Below the pieces are notes generated by a model, which ran no database searches, was not told the DNA's origin, and saw only the letters and a program-made list of their open reading frames with translations. DNA of 64,000 nucleotides from Alistipes sp. CAG:831 (GTDB lineage: Bacteria; Bacteroidota; Bacteroidia; Bacteroidales; UBA932): NCBI GenBank assembly GCA_000432775.1, contig HF990395.1, positions 55,274 to 119,273 on the forward strand, in the 5' to 3' direction. Position 1 is the first letter of the stretch. Every line of letters begins with the position of its first letter. Positions 52,170 through 60,262 of the stretch are shown piece after piece. The position numbers and the translations under genes were made by a program.

Positions 52170-53595
52170 CGAACACCTCCGCCTGATAAACGTACAAGTC
52201 CGCATCCTTCCACCCGTTCCAGCCGATTCCGGCCTTGTCCCGGGCACAGTGCCCCAGGAACTCCTCCCTGGTCCAGCCGGTCTCGTCCGCCACCTGCGGC
52301 AGGAAGGTCCCGCTGCGGCCGTCCTTGACCATCAGCACCCCGTCCCGCCCGAGCACTATCTCATCCGGCGAGGATATCTGCCTCAACGGAGACAGTACCG
52401 ATATCTCGATATGCACCTGTTCCAGTTCCTCCCTGGTCAGCGGCCTGAACCTGTCATCCTCAAATGCCGCTGCCCTGGCCATCTCCGCGACAGTCTTATA
52501 CAGCGGTCTGACACCCACTATATTGCCTATACATCCGCGAAGCCGCCCATGCAGATGCAGGGTAACGAACGCCCCGCACTCCGCCTTGAGCGTCTGCGTC
52601 AGCTGAGTGTCGGACGGCAGCCAGTACTTGCCGTCAAAAGCCGTCTCAATACTCCGCCGGGCCGTCTCCAGCAGCACCTCCCGTTCCTCGGCAGTCAGGG
52701 AGAATCCCCCCGAGGCTCCGGTATTCTTTTCCACACCTTCCTTATACATCACTGAAAACGCGTGATACCCCACGACCTCGCTCTTGTCCCCGTAGACCGC
52801 CGCATCACCGGAGTTGCGGTAATCCAGATGTCTGATTTCCAAATCATCCCGTCCCTCCATCATCATCAGAAGAGCCGCAATGGGCAGCTGGCCGCAGGCA
52901 CTTGTAGCCAGATTAGGCACCTTCGCGCGGGCATTGTCCAGCAGAACATCCAGGAAGCGGTTCACCGACCCGGAAGCAATGGCCTCGCCCGTAGCCCCGT
53001 CCACCCTGCAGGCATCCTCGTAAGAAGGATAATGGGAAAAATCGCTGCTGATCACAAATAGGTTGTCCTCATTCATATAAGGTCCGAGCACCCGGGCAAT
53101 CCTCCGCAGCCCCCCGCCGTCGACCGAGCCTATTATTATAGGTACAATGGAAGGGACCTCCCGCAGTCTCTCCTGCAGGAAGGGCAGCTGCACCTCCAGG
53201 CAGTGCTCCCGCACATGCGCATTGTGGAAATCCCGGAAAATGGAATCCGCCCCGATGAGCTCGAAGCCCGCCTCAGTATCCACCCTCAACCGCCCTATAG
53301 GGGTCTCATACCAGTCGCACTCCACATCCACGGAAGCGCCCCGGAAGGCCTCCCGATGACTGGGGCCGATGAGGAAGACACGCTCATACCTCTCCGTCGG
53401 GGCAATGGAAGCATACGCCTCCGCAGCCACCGCTCCCGAGAACACATACCCCGCATGGGGCACAATCACCGCCTGTACCCGTCCCTGAGGCCGGGCGGAA
53501 GCACTGTCCAGAAAGCCGTCCACGACAGCCTTCAACGTATCCGCATCAGACGGATAAAATTGTCCGGCCACCGCCGGAGAATGAACCTTAGTCAT
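52159..53595 (-). CDS. Fused Memo-AMMECR1 protein of the AmmeMemoRadiSam system
   Basis: The 478-residue protein joins two domains that are separate in many organisms. Residues 1-280 are Memo-like (SPAVAGQFYPSD, VPHAGYVFSG, LIGPSHRE, SSDFSHY) with metal-type histidines. Residues about 295-478 are AMMECR1, with GRLRGCIGNI near residue 347 and the end WKDADLYVYQAEVF. The ATG at 53595 is chosen since homologues start with TxxxPAVAGxFYP; a frame reaching 53634 would be leaderless. Together with amrS it forms an operon. Confidence 0.92.
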   Translation of the reverse strand: MTKVHSPAVAGQFYPSDADTLKAVVDGFLDSASARPQGRVQAVIVPHAGYVFSGAVAAEAYASIAPTERYERVFLIGPSHREAFRGASVDVECDWYETPIGRLRVDTEAGFELIGADSIFRDFHNAHVREHCLEVQLPFLQERLREVPSIVPIIIGSVDGGGLRRIARVLGPYMNEDNLFVISSDFSHYPSYEDACRVDGATGEAIASGSVNRFLDVLLDNARAKVPNLATSACGQLPIAALLMMMEGRDDLEIRHLDYRNSGDAAVYGDKSEVVGYHAFSVMYKEGVEKNTGASGGFSLTAEEREVLLETARRSIETAFDGKYWLPSDTQLTQTLKAECGAFVTLHLHGRLRGCIGNIVGVRPLYKTVAEMARAAAFEDDRFRPLTREELEQVHIEISVLSPLRQISSPDEIVLGRDGVLMVKDGRSGTFLPQVADETGWTREEFLGHCARDKAGIGWNGWKDADLYVYQAEVFDEQ

Positions 53596-53640
53596 AATCC
53601 CAAAACCGATTAAACAAAACAATAACTTCAACATCGCTCA

Positions 53641-53648
53641 CAAATATA
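53641..53648 (-). promoter_or_regulatory. Promoter -7 box of the Memo-amrS operon
   Basis: Minus strand TATATTTG; leader about 40 bases to the ATG at 53595. Confidence 0.55.
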
Positions 53649-53688
53649 CAAAAAAACGGCACCCGCCCGATCTGCACGATGCCGCAAC

Positions 53689-53757
53689 AAGCCTCCCCCC
53701 CCTTTCGGAGCGAAGCGACCAAGCCTCCCCCACGGGGAGGTTTGGAGGGGTAGATAA
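53689..53757. repeat. GC-rich repeat block with short hairpin
   Basis: AAGCCTCCCC occurs twice (about 53689 and 53721), and CCTCCCC-CAC-GGGGAGG (53724-53740) forms a hairpin. The block also contains GGAGCGAAGCGACC. It is unlike a gene and may be a dispersed intergenic repeat. Confidence 0.45.
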
Positions 53758-53760
53758 AGA

Positions 53761-53787
53761 GAAGGAGCGGTCAGAGACCGCTCCTTC
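53761..53787 (-). terminator. Terminator after tRNA-Cys
   Basis: A 12-bp perfect stem (53761-53772 with 53776-53787) and a three-base loop, followed on the minus strand by TCTTTATCT. Confidence 0.75.
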
Positions 53788-53849
53788 TGCTTGGTACCTC
53801 AAAAGAAAAGCCCCTTCGCGGGGCTTTTCTTTTGAGGTACCAAGCAGAA
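53785..53849 (-). repeat. 30-bp perfect inverted repeat that includes the tRNA-Cys 3' end
   Basis: Bases 53785-53814 are the exact reverse complement of 53820-53849, with a five-base loop. The right arm covers the last 15 bases of tRNA-Cys (53835-53849), so the transcript can fold the tRNA 3' end into a long hairpin instead of the T arm and acceptor stem. Confidence 0.85.
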
Positions 53850-53905
53850 TCGAACTGCTGTACACGGTTTTGCAGACCGTTGCCTAACCACTCGGCCATG
53901 GTACC
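53835..53905 (-). tRNA. tRNA-Cys (GCA)
   Basis: On the minus strand the 71-base gene folds as a cloverleaf: acceptor GGTACCA with TGGTACC, the D arm, the anticodon loop CTGCAAA with anticodon GCA, and the T loop TTCGATT. The discriminator base is U, as usual for tRNA-Cys. CCA is not encoded. The promoter at 53923-53953 gives a leader of about 12 bases. The stop of the upstream fRMsr gene is 29 bases away. Confidence 0.95.
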
Positions 53906-53922
53906 ATTACCGAATTGGGGTG

Positions 53923-53953
53923 CAAATATATGAACTATTTCTCACATTCCCAA
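53923..53953 (-). promoter_or_regulatory. Promoter of tRNA-Cys
   Basis: Minus strand: TTG (53953-53951), 20 bases, TATATTTG (53930-53923); the TTG lies inside the 3' end of the fRMsr gene. Confidence 0.7.
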
Positions 53954-54477
53954 ATTATACTGCATATTATCCCGCAAAGTTCCTCCAAAAAATGCCTGTC
54001 CACCTCATCGAACGTCCCTACCTTCGCGCTGTCTATATCCAGAACTCCGACGACATCCCGTCCCCGGACTATCAGCGGCACCACCACCTCCGACCTGGAA
54101 AGCGAACTGCAGGCTATGTGCCCGGGGAATTTCTCCACATCCTCCACCACGATACTCTTCCCGGACTTCCACACCGAGCCGCATACTCCACGGCCATATC
54201 CTATCCGGGTGCAGGCCACCGGTCCCTGGAACGGTCCCAGCACCAGTTCCTTCCCGCCATCCGTCCCGACGGCATCCTTTACCAGATAGAACCCTACCCA
54301 GAAGAACCCAAAAGCCTCCTTAAGCGCCGCAGCCACATTGGCCAGATCGGCGGTCGCGTCCGGCTCTCCCTCGATAAGAGAGCGTATCTGCGGCAGCAGT
54401 TCCCGATAGCAGCCGGCCTTGTCGCCGTTTGTATTGATTCTGATTCCGTGCATGTCCCGATTAATTTTATTCAACAT
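53935..54477 (-). CDS. Free methionine-(R)-sulfoxide reductase (GAF domain)
   Basis: The 180-residue GAF-domain enzyme reduces free methionine R-sulfoxide. It has the three conserved cysteines: C89 in VACTRIGYGRG, C99 in GVCGSVW and C123 in HIACSS, and the motif VPLIVRGRDVVGVLDIDS. It overlaps the methyltransferase gene upstream by 11 bases. An inner ATG at 54453 is another possible start. It is the last protein gene of the purM operon. Confidence 0.92.
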   Translation of the reverse strand: MLNKINRDMHGIRINTNGDKAGCYRELLPQIRSLIEGEPDATADLANVAAALKEAFGFFWVGFYLVKDAVGTDGGKELVLGPFQGPVACTRIGYGRGVCGSVWKSGKSIVVEDVEKFPGHIACSSLSRSEVVVPLIVRGRDVVGVLDIDSAKVGTFDEVDRHFLEELCGIICSIIWECEK

Positions 54478-55675
54478 AAAGTAACAGACCCTTCAGATAA
54501 TCGCCTTCCGGATGATAGATGTTGACCGGATGGTCTGCCGGCTGTGTAAGCCTGCGGAGTATGCGCACCCCGCGTCCGGTCTGGGCGGCTGCTGAGAACA
54601 CGGTCAGTTCGAAAGTCTTCCTGTCCACAGCCTGGGAACAGCTGTATGTAAACACCAGCCCGCCCGGAGCCACTTTTGAGATAGCCGCGGCATTGAGGCG
54701 GCGGTAAGCCCTGAGGGCATTGTTCAGGGCATCCCGATGCTTGGCAAAGGCAGGAGGATCGACCACCATAAGGTCAAATTCTCCGGAACGTACGTCACGG
54801 AGATAGTCCATCGCATCTGCACATTCGGCATGGTGACGGACAGCCGCGTCCTCCGTCCCTATATTCACCTCGACATTGCGGCGGAGCATCTCCACTGCCA
54901 CTGCGGAAGAATCGACCGAAACCACGGAGGCAGCCCCGCGGTTAAGTGCATAGACTGAAAAGCCGCCGGTATAGCAGAACAGATTGAGAACCCGGCGTCC
55001 AGATGAGAAATCCCCGACCAAAGCCCTGTTATCCCTCTGGTCCAGGAAAAAGCCTGTCTTCTGACCGGAAGCCCAGTTGACATGGAACCGATGTCCGTTC
55101 TCCAGAACCTCCGCCTCGTCCGTCCCGTACGGTGCGGTGATATATCCGTCCTGCAGGAGAAGACCGGCACGATGCGGAGCTGTTCCCTCGCTCTTATTGT
55201 ATACGGCCCGGACTTCTCCGCCGCTGCATTCCAGCAATGCTCCTGCAATATCTTCTGCCGACAGGTACATCCCGGCCGAATGTGCCTGCATAACAGCCAC
55301 TTCACCATACACATCAATTATCAGCCCGGGAAGAGAATCTCCCTCTCCATGAACAAGACGGTAACAGGTAGTCTTATGGAGCGAGAGCGAACGGCGCAGA
55401 GCCATGGCGCAGGTAAGTCTCTGAAGCCAGAACCCGCGCGTCATCTTTCCGTTCCCGTCCGGCATGAACTCTTCCGTAAAACTCAGGACCCGCACTGCGA
55501 TGGAACCTTTCTGCCAGTGCCCTACTGCCAGAAAGCCGCCGTCGTGTGACACTACCTCCACGGCCTCTCCCTCGTACGGATCTCCTTCCACCGAAGCAAC
55601 CGCACCCGAGAATATCCAGGGGTGAAAGCGGCGCAGGGAGTCCTCCCGGCCTTTACGGAGCACGACCCTTCCCAT
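54467..55675 (-). CDS. RlmI-like 23S rRNA (cytosine-5) methyltransferase
   Basis: The 402-residue protein has an N-terminal PUA domain (VVLRKGREDSLRRFHPWIFSGAV), an EEHEC-like middle and a C-terminal Rossmann methyltransferase with VLNLFCYTGGFSVYAL near residue 228 and DPPAFAKHRDALNNAL near 303. The RlmI/RlmK family methylates 23S rRNA; which base is unknown here. The gene starts one base after the exonuclease gene. Confidence 0.92.
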   Translation of the reverse strand: MGRVVLRKGREDSLRRFHPWIFSGAVASVEGDPYEGEAVEVVSHDGGFLAVGHWQKGSIAVRVLSFTEEFMPDGNGKMTRGFWLQRLTCAMALRRSLSLHKTTCYRLVHGEGDSLPGLIIDVYGEVAVMQAHSAGMYLSAEDIAGALLECSGGEVRAVYNKSEGTAPHRAGLLLQDGYITAPYGTDEAEVLENGHRFHVNWASGQKTGFFLDQRDNRALVGDFSSGRRVLNLFCYTGGFSVYALNRGAASVVSVDSSAVAVEMLRRNVEVNIGTEDAAVRHHAECADAMDYLRDVRSGEFDLMVVDPPAFAKHRDALNNALRAYRRLNAAAISKVAPGGLVFTYSCSQAVDRKTFELTVFSAAAQTGRGVRILRRLTQPADHPVNIYHPEGDYLKGLLLYVE

Positions 55676-55676
55676 A

Positions 55677-56261
55677 TCAATTTCCCGATTTGAGTTTGAG
55701 ATACATCTCGCGACACACCCATGCGTCTATAGCCGCATATTTGAGCTGGGCTCCGGAAAGCTGCGGTGCCTCCCAGTTGGAAAGCTGCTGGGTCTTCGAG
55801 ACCTTCTTACCCAGGATAATGGCAGACATCTTCCGTACACTCTTATCTGTGATTCCGTACTCACCCACCATGGCCTGCAGGTCCACGAACCCACGGGGAC
55901 TGAACTTTCGGTAATACATCAGCCCGCGCACATCATCCTTCACAGCCGCCCCTATTTTCAATATCCTGTCGTCCGCAAGCAGAGAAGCCAGAGGGGCCGG
56001 AAGGCCGAGCATATTGAGACGGAAGATATAGGCCTTTTCTCCTCCCGACAGCTGCAGCAGCGCCACATGATGACGCGGCGAGCCTGAGGAGAAACTGGGT
56101 TTTGTTTCTGTATCAAACCCTATCACTGTCTGATTTCTGAGATAATCCATGGCCTCCGCAAAATCCTCGTCCATATCCGACACCACTACGATAGGACCGT
56201 TGAAATCTATGGAGTCAAGCTGCGTAAGTTCTTCTGTTGATATACTTTCCGGATATTGCAT
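55677..56261 (-). CDS. 3'-5' exonuclease domain protein (DEDDy, RNase D-like)
   Basis: The 194-residue protein is a single DnaQ-like fold: FDTETKPSF (first Asp-Glu) near residue 49, KDDVRGLMYY near 105 and YAAIDAWVCREMY (Tyr and Asp of the DEDDy type) near 175. Such short RNase D-like proteins trim RNA or DNA 3' ends. It is three bases from the lipoprotein gene upstream and one base from the methylase gene downstream, so it is part of the same operon. Confidence 0.9.
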   Translation of the reverse strand: MQYPESISTEELTQLDSIDFNGPIVVVSDMDEDFAEAMDYLRNQTVIGFDTETKPSFSSGSPRHHVALLQLSGGEKAYIFRLNMLGLPAPLASLLADDRILKIGAAVKDDVRGLMYYRKFSPRGFVDLQAMVGEYGITDKSVRKMSAIILGKKVSKTQQLSNWEAPQLSGAQLKYAAIDAWVCREMYLKLKSGN

Positions 56262-56264
56262 ATT

Positions 56265-57755
56265 CTAATATAGTGCGTTTCTGATCAATGTGAATGTCTC
56301 ATGGTTGTACTCTATCTCGCCAAGTTCCTCTGCATCGATGTAACGGGGAGTGAAAGGGACAGCCTTGGTGGTGACATCCTCCGTCCCGCTGACGCGGCCG
56401 AAAAGGAAAGTCTCTCGGAAAAATCCGGAAGAATCCAACGAATCGGCCGGTACTGAGGAGGACGGCATGGTAATGAAGGGAGAAAGAGTGGATTTCGTAC
56501 CGCGCAGCGCCAGATTGCCGTCCTCACGGAGGATACGGTAAGCCTCGCTCACCGCACACTCGGCAGGATCTATAAAACGGAAATCGGGAGAAATGCTGCT
56601 GCGGTAGAGGTAAATTCCGCCCCTCCTGTAATTATACAGTTCGACCATAATCCGGTCCATGACTCCCCGCAGCCGGTCATAGCCGCAGTCCGCAAGTATA
56701 ATGGAAGAGATAGGTACCCTGCTGCCGCTGCGGCGGTGCCGCTCCACCATGGATACTAGATGGTAGCGTACATAATTCTCCACAGAATTGAGCTGTACTC
56801 CGGAGATATTCCTGCCTCCAGCGGGGAAGAGAAGGGCATTGCCTACGGTATCGAAACCATAGCGGTCGAAGAGAGAGGCGTTTATATTGTTGTAGCTGAT
56901 ACCGGTCACAGGGCCGGCATAACCTGAGCGGGATACCTTGGCGGAAGTGTCCAGATATGCCGGATTACCCGCAAGAGCCTCCTCAATACCCAGTCCTTCC
57001 TGGTTGAAGACCTGGATCCGTCCAGTCACACCGCTGTCTGAAGCCATCTTGCGTATGGCAGCCTCATACTCGCGGGATGTCACTCCTTCCGGGGAGTAGA
57101 GTACGCCGACACAGAAATTACCGTCCTCATCCACTCCCTTCAGGGCCTCCCTGATACTGGACTCGATTACACCTACGGCCTTGACGCCTGTACCGCTGCG
57201 GTCCAGAAGCGCCTGTATGTCGGAAAGCGCATAGTAGTCAGCTACGGGAGACGGGACTATCACGATCTTGACTGGATCCTTATAGCCGGACTGGTACTCG
57301 TCCACAGCCAGATTGTAATAGCGGTCACTCATCAGAAAAAGTGTATTGCGTATCAGCTGTTCCTTCAGAAATGCAGGATTGCCCGCATCTATATACCCTC
57401 CGTAGGGACTGTTTGCCCTGTCGTACAGTATCTGAAAATACTCTCCGCCGAAATCGGCTATACCGTCGGAGCCGGAACGGCCTGTGATGTTATCGAAGTT
57501 GTCTGCGGTCAGAAATCTTTCTGCGACAGTAAACCCGTCAGGAGAGCAGTCAAATATGCCAATCGGGAGGTCGGACAGTTCCCTGGGATATTCCGGGAAA
57601 TCCGCGTAATAAATGGATGAGCTGTCTCCCAATGCCTTCTGGGCTATAGGAAGCAACCCGTTGGATCTGTTACGGTCTCCGCAGGAAGAGACTGAAAGCA
57701 GAACGGCTGCAGCCGCCAGGACTGCAGCATGATATATGAATCGTCCCGGAAGCAT
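56265..57755 (-). CDS. Lipoprotein of unknown function
   Basis: The 496-residue protein has a lipoprotein signal (LLSVSSC, acylated Cys at about 25). The body contains an alpha/beta part (VKIVIVPSPVADYYALSDIQALLDRSG, VCVGVLYSPEG) that recalls periplasmic binding proteins, but no family is recognised. The 3' part has RVPISSIILADCGYDRLRGVMDRIMVELYNY. It lies three bases after purM and three bases before the exonuclease gene, so it is part of a purine/RNA operon without a clear reason. Confidence 0.78.
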   Translation of the reverse strand: MLPGRFIYHAAVLAAAAVLLSVSSCGDRNRSNGLLPIAQKALGDSSSIYYADFPEYPRELSDLPIGIFDCSPDGFTVAERFLTADNFDNITGRSGSDGIADFGGEYFQILYDRANSPYGGYIDAGNPAFLKEQLIRNTLFLMSDRYYNLAVDEYQSGYKDPVKIVIVPSPVADYYALSDIQALLDRSGTGVKAVGVIESSIREALKGVDEDGNFCVGVLYSPEGVTSREYEAAIRKMASDSGVTGRIQVFNQEGLGIEEALAGNPAYLDTSAKVSRSGYAGPVTGISYNNINASLFDRYGFDTVGNALLFPAGGRNISGVQLNSVENYVRYHLVSMVERHRRSGSRVPISSIILADCGYDRLRGVMDRIMVELYNYRRGGIYLYRSSISPDFRFIDPAECAVSEAYRILREDGNLALRGTKSTLSPFITMPSSSVPADSLDSSGFFRETFLFGRVSGTEDVTTKAVPFTPRYIDAEELGEIEYNHETFTLIRNALY

Positions 57756-57758
57756 GCA

Positions 57759-58940
57759 CTACTTGTTGTAGACAAATGTTCCGTTGTCTCCGGAAATCAC
57801 GACCTCTGCCTCCGGCGCTGTCTCCACATGACCCACGATACGTGCATCTACTCCCAGAGAGCGGGAAATATCGATCATGGCCGATGCGGACTCGCGGTCG
57901 GTATATATTTCCATGCGGTGTCCCATATTGAAGACACGGTACATCTCCTGCCAGTCAGTACCGGACTCTATCTGGATAGCCTTGAAGAGTGGCGGTACGG
58001 GGAAGAGGTTGTCCTTGACAACGCGCAGGCCGTCTATGAAATGCAGGACTTTGGTCTGTGCTCCGCCAGAGCAGTGCACCATGCCGTGAATCCTGTTCTT
58101 CAGACCAGCATCGAATATCCTTTTCATGACCGGCGCATAGGTTCTGGTCGGAGAAAGCAGGAGCTTTCCGTATGTAAGACCGGTCTCAGGCTCCTTCTCA
58201 GTCAGCATACGGCTGCCGGAGTAGACAAGGGATGCCGGCATCGCGTGGTCATAGCTTTCAGGATACTTGTCGGCAAGATAGTGGGCGAAAAGGTCATGAC
58301 GGGCGGAGGTCAGGCCGTTGCTGCCGGTACCGCCGTTGTACTCGTCCTCGTACTCAGCCTGTCCGAAAGATGCCAGACCCACGATGACATCTCCGTCAGC
58401 GATCCTGGAGTTGTCAATAATATCGGAGCGGCGTACCCTGGCACAGACAGTGCTGTCCACTATGACGGTACGCACCAGGTCTCCCACGTCGGCTGTCTCC
58501 CCTCCTGTAAGTGACATACTGATGCCGTAACGGCCCATGGCCTTGATGAACTCGTCAGTGCCGTTGATTATAGCCGAAATAACCTCTCCAGGGATCATGG
58601 TCTTGTTGCGTCCGATAGTAGAGGAGACCAGCATGCCGCTGGTAATGCCCACGCAGAGCAGGTCGTCCGTATTCATGACCATCGCATCACGGGCTATGCC
58701 CTTCCACACACTGATATCCCCGGTCTCCCTCCAGTAGGTATAGGCCAGGGAGGATTTGGTGCCGGCTCCGTCGGCGTGCATGACCAGACACCAGTCGGGG
58801 TCACCGGTGAAAAGATCAGGGATTATCTTACAGAAAGCTTTGGGATAAAGTCCCTTATCTATGTTCTTAATGGCATTGTGTACATCTTCTTTGGCAGAGG
58901 AGACTCCTCTGAGCATGTATCTGCTTTCAGTGCTGTTCAT
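57759..58940 (-). CDS. purM: Phosphoribosylformylglycinamidine cyclo-ligase (AIR synthase)
   Basis: PurM closes FGAM to AIR with ATP, the step after PurL. The 393 residues start with the substrate loop MLRGVSSAKEDVHNAI and have WKGIARDAMVMNTDDLLCVG and SLTGGETADVGDLV near residue 150. This is the longer Bacteroidota type with a modified N-terminus. It leads a tight operon of five protein genes with gaps of at most three bases, except for one 11-base overlap. Confidence 0.92.
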   Translation of the reverse strand: MNSTESRYMLRGVSSAKEDVHNAIKNIDKGLYPKAFCKIIPDLFTGDPDWCLVMHADGAGTKSSLAYTYWRETGDISVWKGIARDAMVMNTDDLLCVGITSGMLVSSTIGRNKTMIPGEVISAIINGTDEFIKAMGRYGISMSLTGGETADVGDLVRTVIVDSTVCARVRRSDIIDNSRIADGDVIVGLASFGQAEYEDEYNGGTGSNGLTSARHDLFAHYLADKYPESYDHAMPASLVYSGSRMLTEKEPETGLTYGKLLLSPTRTYAPVMKRIFDAGLKNRIHGMVHCSGGAQTKVLHFIDGLRVVKDNLFPVPPLFKAIQIESGTDWQEMYRVFNMGHRMEIYTDRESASAMIDISRSLGVDARIVGHVETAPEAEVVISGDNGTFVYNK

Positions 58941-58982
58941 AATCTCTTTTCGCAGGATTTAGAATATTTCATTTACAGACCA

Positions 58983-58990
58983 CAAATTTA
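58983..58990 (-). promoter_or_regulatory. Promoter -7 box of the purM operon
   Basis: Minus strand TAAATTTG; leader of about 36 bases before the purM ATG. Confidence 0.45.
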
Positions 58991-59013
58991 AGAAGATTTT
59001 GCGGAAAAGTTCA

Positions 59014-59021
59014 TAACTTTG
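59014..59021 (+). promoter_or_regulatory. Promoter -7 box of the aminotransferase gene
   Basis: TAACTTTG; leader of about 35-40 bases before the ATG at 59063. It lies back to back with the purM promoter. Confidence 0.5.
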
Positions 59022-59062
59022 TTGCCGCAGACAACAATTTTTAACATTTATTATAAAAAACC

Positions 59063-60262
59063 ATGCTAACCCTTTCGAAAAAAGCCCGCATTCTGCCGGC
59101 ATCGCCCATCCGCAAACTCGTACCCTATGCCGAGGCAGCCAAGAAAAGAGGCATAACAGTCTATCATCTCAACATCGGCCAGCCTGACATCGAGTCTCCT
59201 GAAGTAGCCCTGAAAGCCGTGAAGGACAATACGCTCAAACTCGTCGCCTACCCCAACTCAGCCGGTAACGAGTCCTACCGCAAAGGTCTGGCCCGCTACT
59301 ACCAGAACATCGGCATCGACGTGGACTATACTGACATCAACGTCACCACCGGCGGTTCCGAAGCCCTCCAGATTGCTCTCACCGTCACCTGTGACCCCGA
59401 TGACGAGGTCATCGTCCTCGAGCCCTTCTACACTAACTACAACTCATTCGCCATCGTCAACGACGTGAAGTTCGTGCCCATCACCACTTCCATCGACAAC
59501 GGGTTCGCCATCCCCTCCATCGAGGAGTTCGAGCGCCATATCACCCCGCGCACCAAAGGCATCATCATCTGCAACCCCTGCAACCCCACCGGAGTACTCT
59601 ACACCAAGGACGAGATAGAGAAGCTCGGCGACATCGCACGCAAGCACAATCTCTACATCTATTCTGACGAGGTTTACCGCGAGTTCTGCTATACCGATGA
59701 GCCCCACTACTCCTGCATGCACATCAAAGGCCTGGAGGACAATGTGATTCTCTGTGACTCAGTATCCAAGAGATACTCTCTCTGCGGCGTGCGCATCGGA
59801 GCGATTGTCTCGAAGAACAAGGAAGTGATGAACGCCGTCCTGCGCTACTCCCAGGCCCGTCTCTGCTCTCCCGCATACGGACAGATTGCCGCCGAGGCCG
59901 CTCTCAACGCCCCTGAATCCTATTTCAAGGCCGTCAAGGAAGAATATATCAAGCGCCGCGACTACCTCGTAGAGACCCTCAGGACCATTCCCGGAGTCCT
60001 CTGCCCCACCCCTATGGGTGCGTTCTACGCGGCTGTGCGCCTCCCGGTTGACGACAGCGACAAGTTCGCCCAGTGGCTGCTCGAGGACTTCTCCTACAAC
60101 GGAAAGACCGTAATGGTGGCTCCCATGGCCGGATTCTACGCCACTCCCGGAAAAGGACGCGACGAGGTCCGCATCGCATACGTCCTCAGAATCGAGGATC
60201 TGCGCGAAGCCCTTATCTGCCTCAAGGAAGCCCTCAAGGTCTATCCCGGAAGGACCAACTAA
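59063..60262 (+). CDS. PLP-dependent aminotransferase (AspC-like, class I/II)
   Basis: The 399-residue enzyme has a fold-type I aminotransferase plan: YHLNIGQPDIESP near residue 33, TTGGSEALQIALTV near 96, CNPCNPTGVLYTKDE near 170, SDEVYREFCY near 200 and the PLP lysine in SVSKRYSLCGVRIG near 237. It most likely transaminates aspartate or aromatic amino acids; the exact substrate is uncertain. The gene stands alone, with its stop overlapping the convergent DUF6427-like gene by four bases. Confidence 0.93.
   Translation: MLTLSKKARILPASPIRKLVPYAEAAKKRGITVYHLNIGQPDIESPEVALKAVKDNTLKLVAYPNSAGNESYRKGLARYYQNIGIDVDYTDINVTTGGSEALQIALTVTCDPDDEVIVLEPFYTNYNSFAIVNDVKFVPITTSIDNGFAIPSIEEFERHITPRTKGIIICNPCNPTGVLYTKDEIEKLGDIARKHNLYIYSDEVYREFCYTDEPHYSCMHIKGLEDNVILCDSVSKRYSLCGVRIGAIVSKNKEVMNAVLRYSQARLCSPAYGQIAAEAALNAPESYFKAVKEEYIKRRDYLVETLRTIPGVLCPTPMGAFYAAVRLPVDDSDKFAQWLLEDFSYNGKTVMVAPMAGFYATPGKGRDEVRIAYVLRIEDLREALICLKEALKVYPGRTN

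Noticed and set aside
53638..53865. 75-codon frame over the repeats and tRNA-Cys
   Set aside because: It overlaps tRNA-Cys and the hairpins, and the translation is only low-complexity sequence from the repeats.
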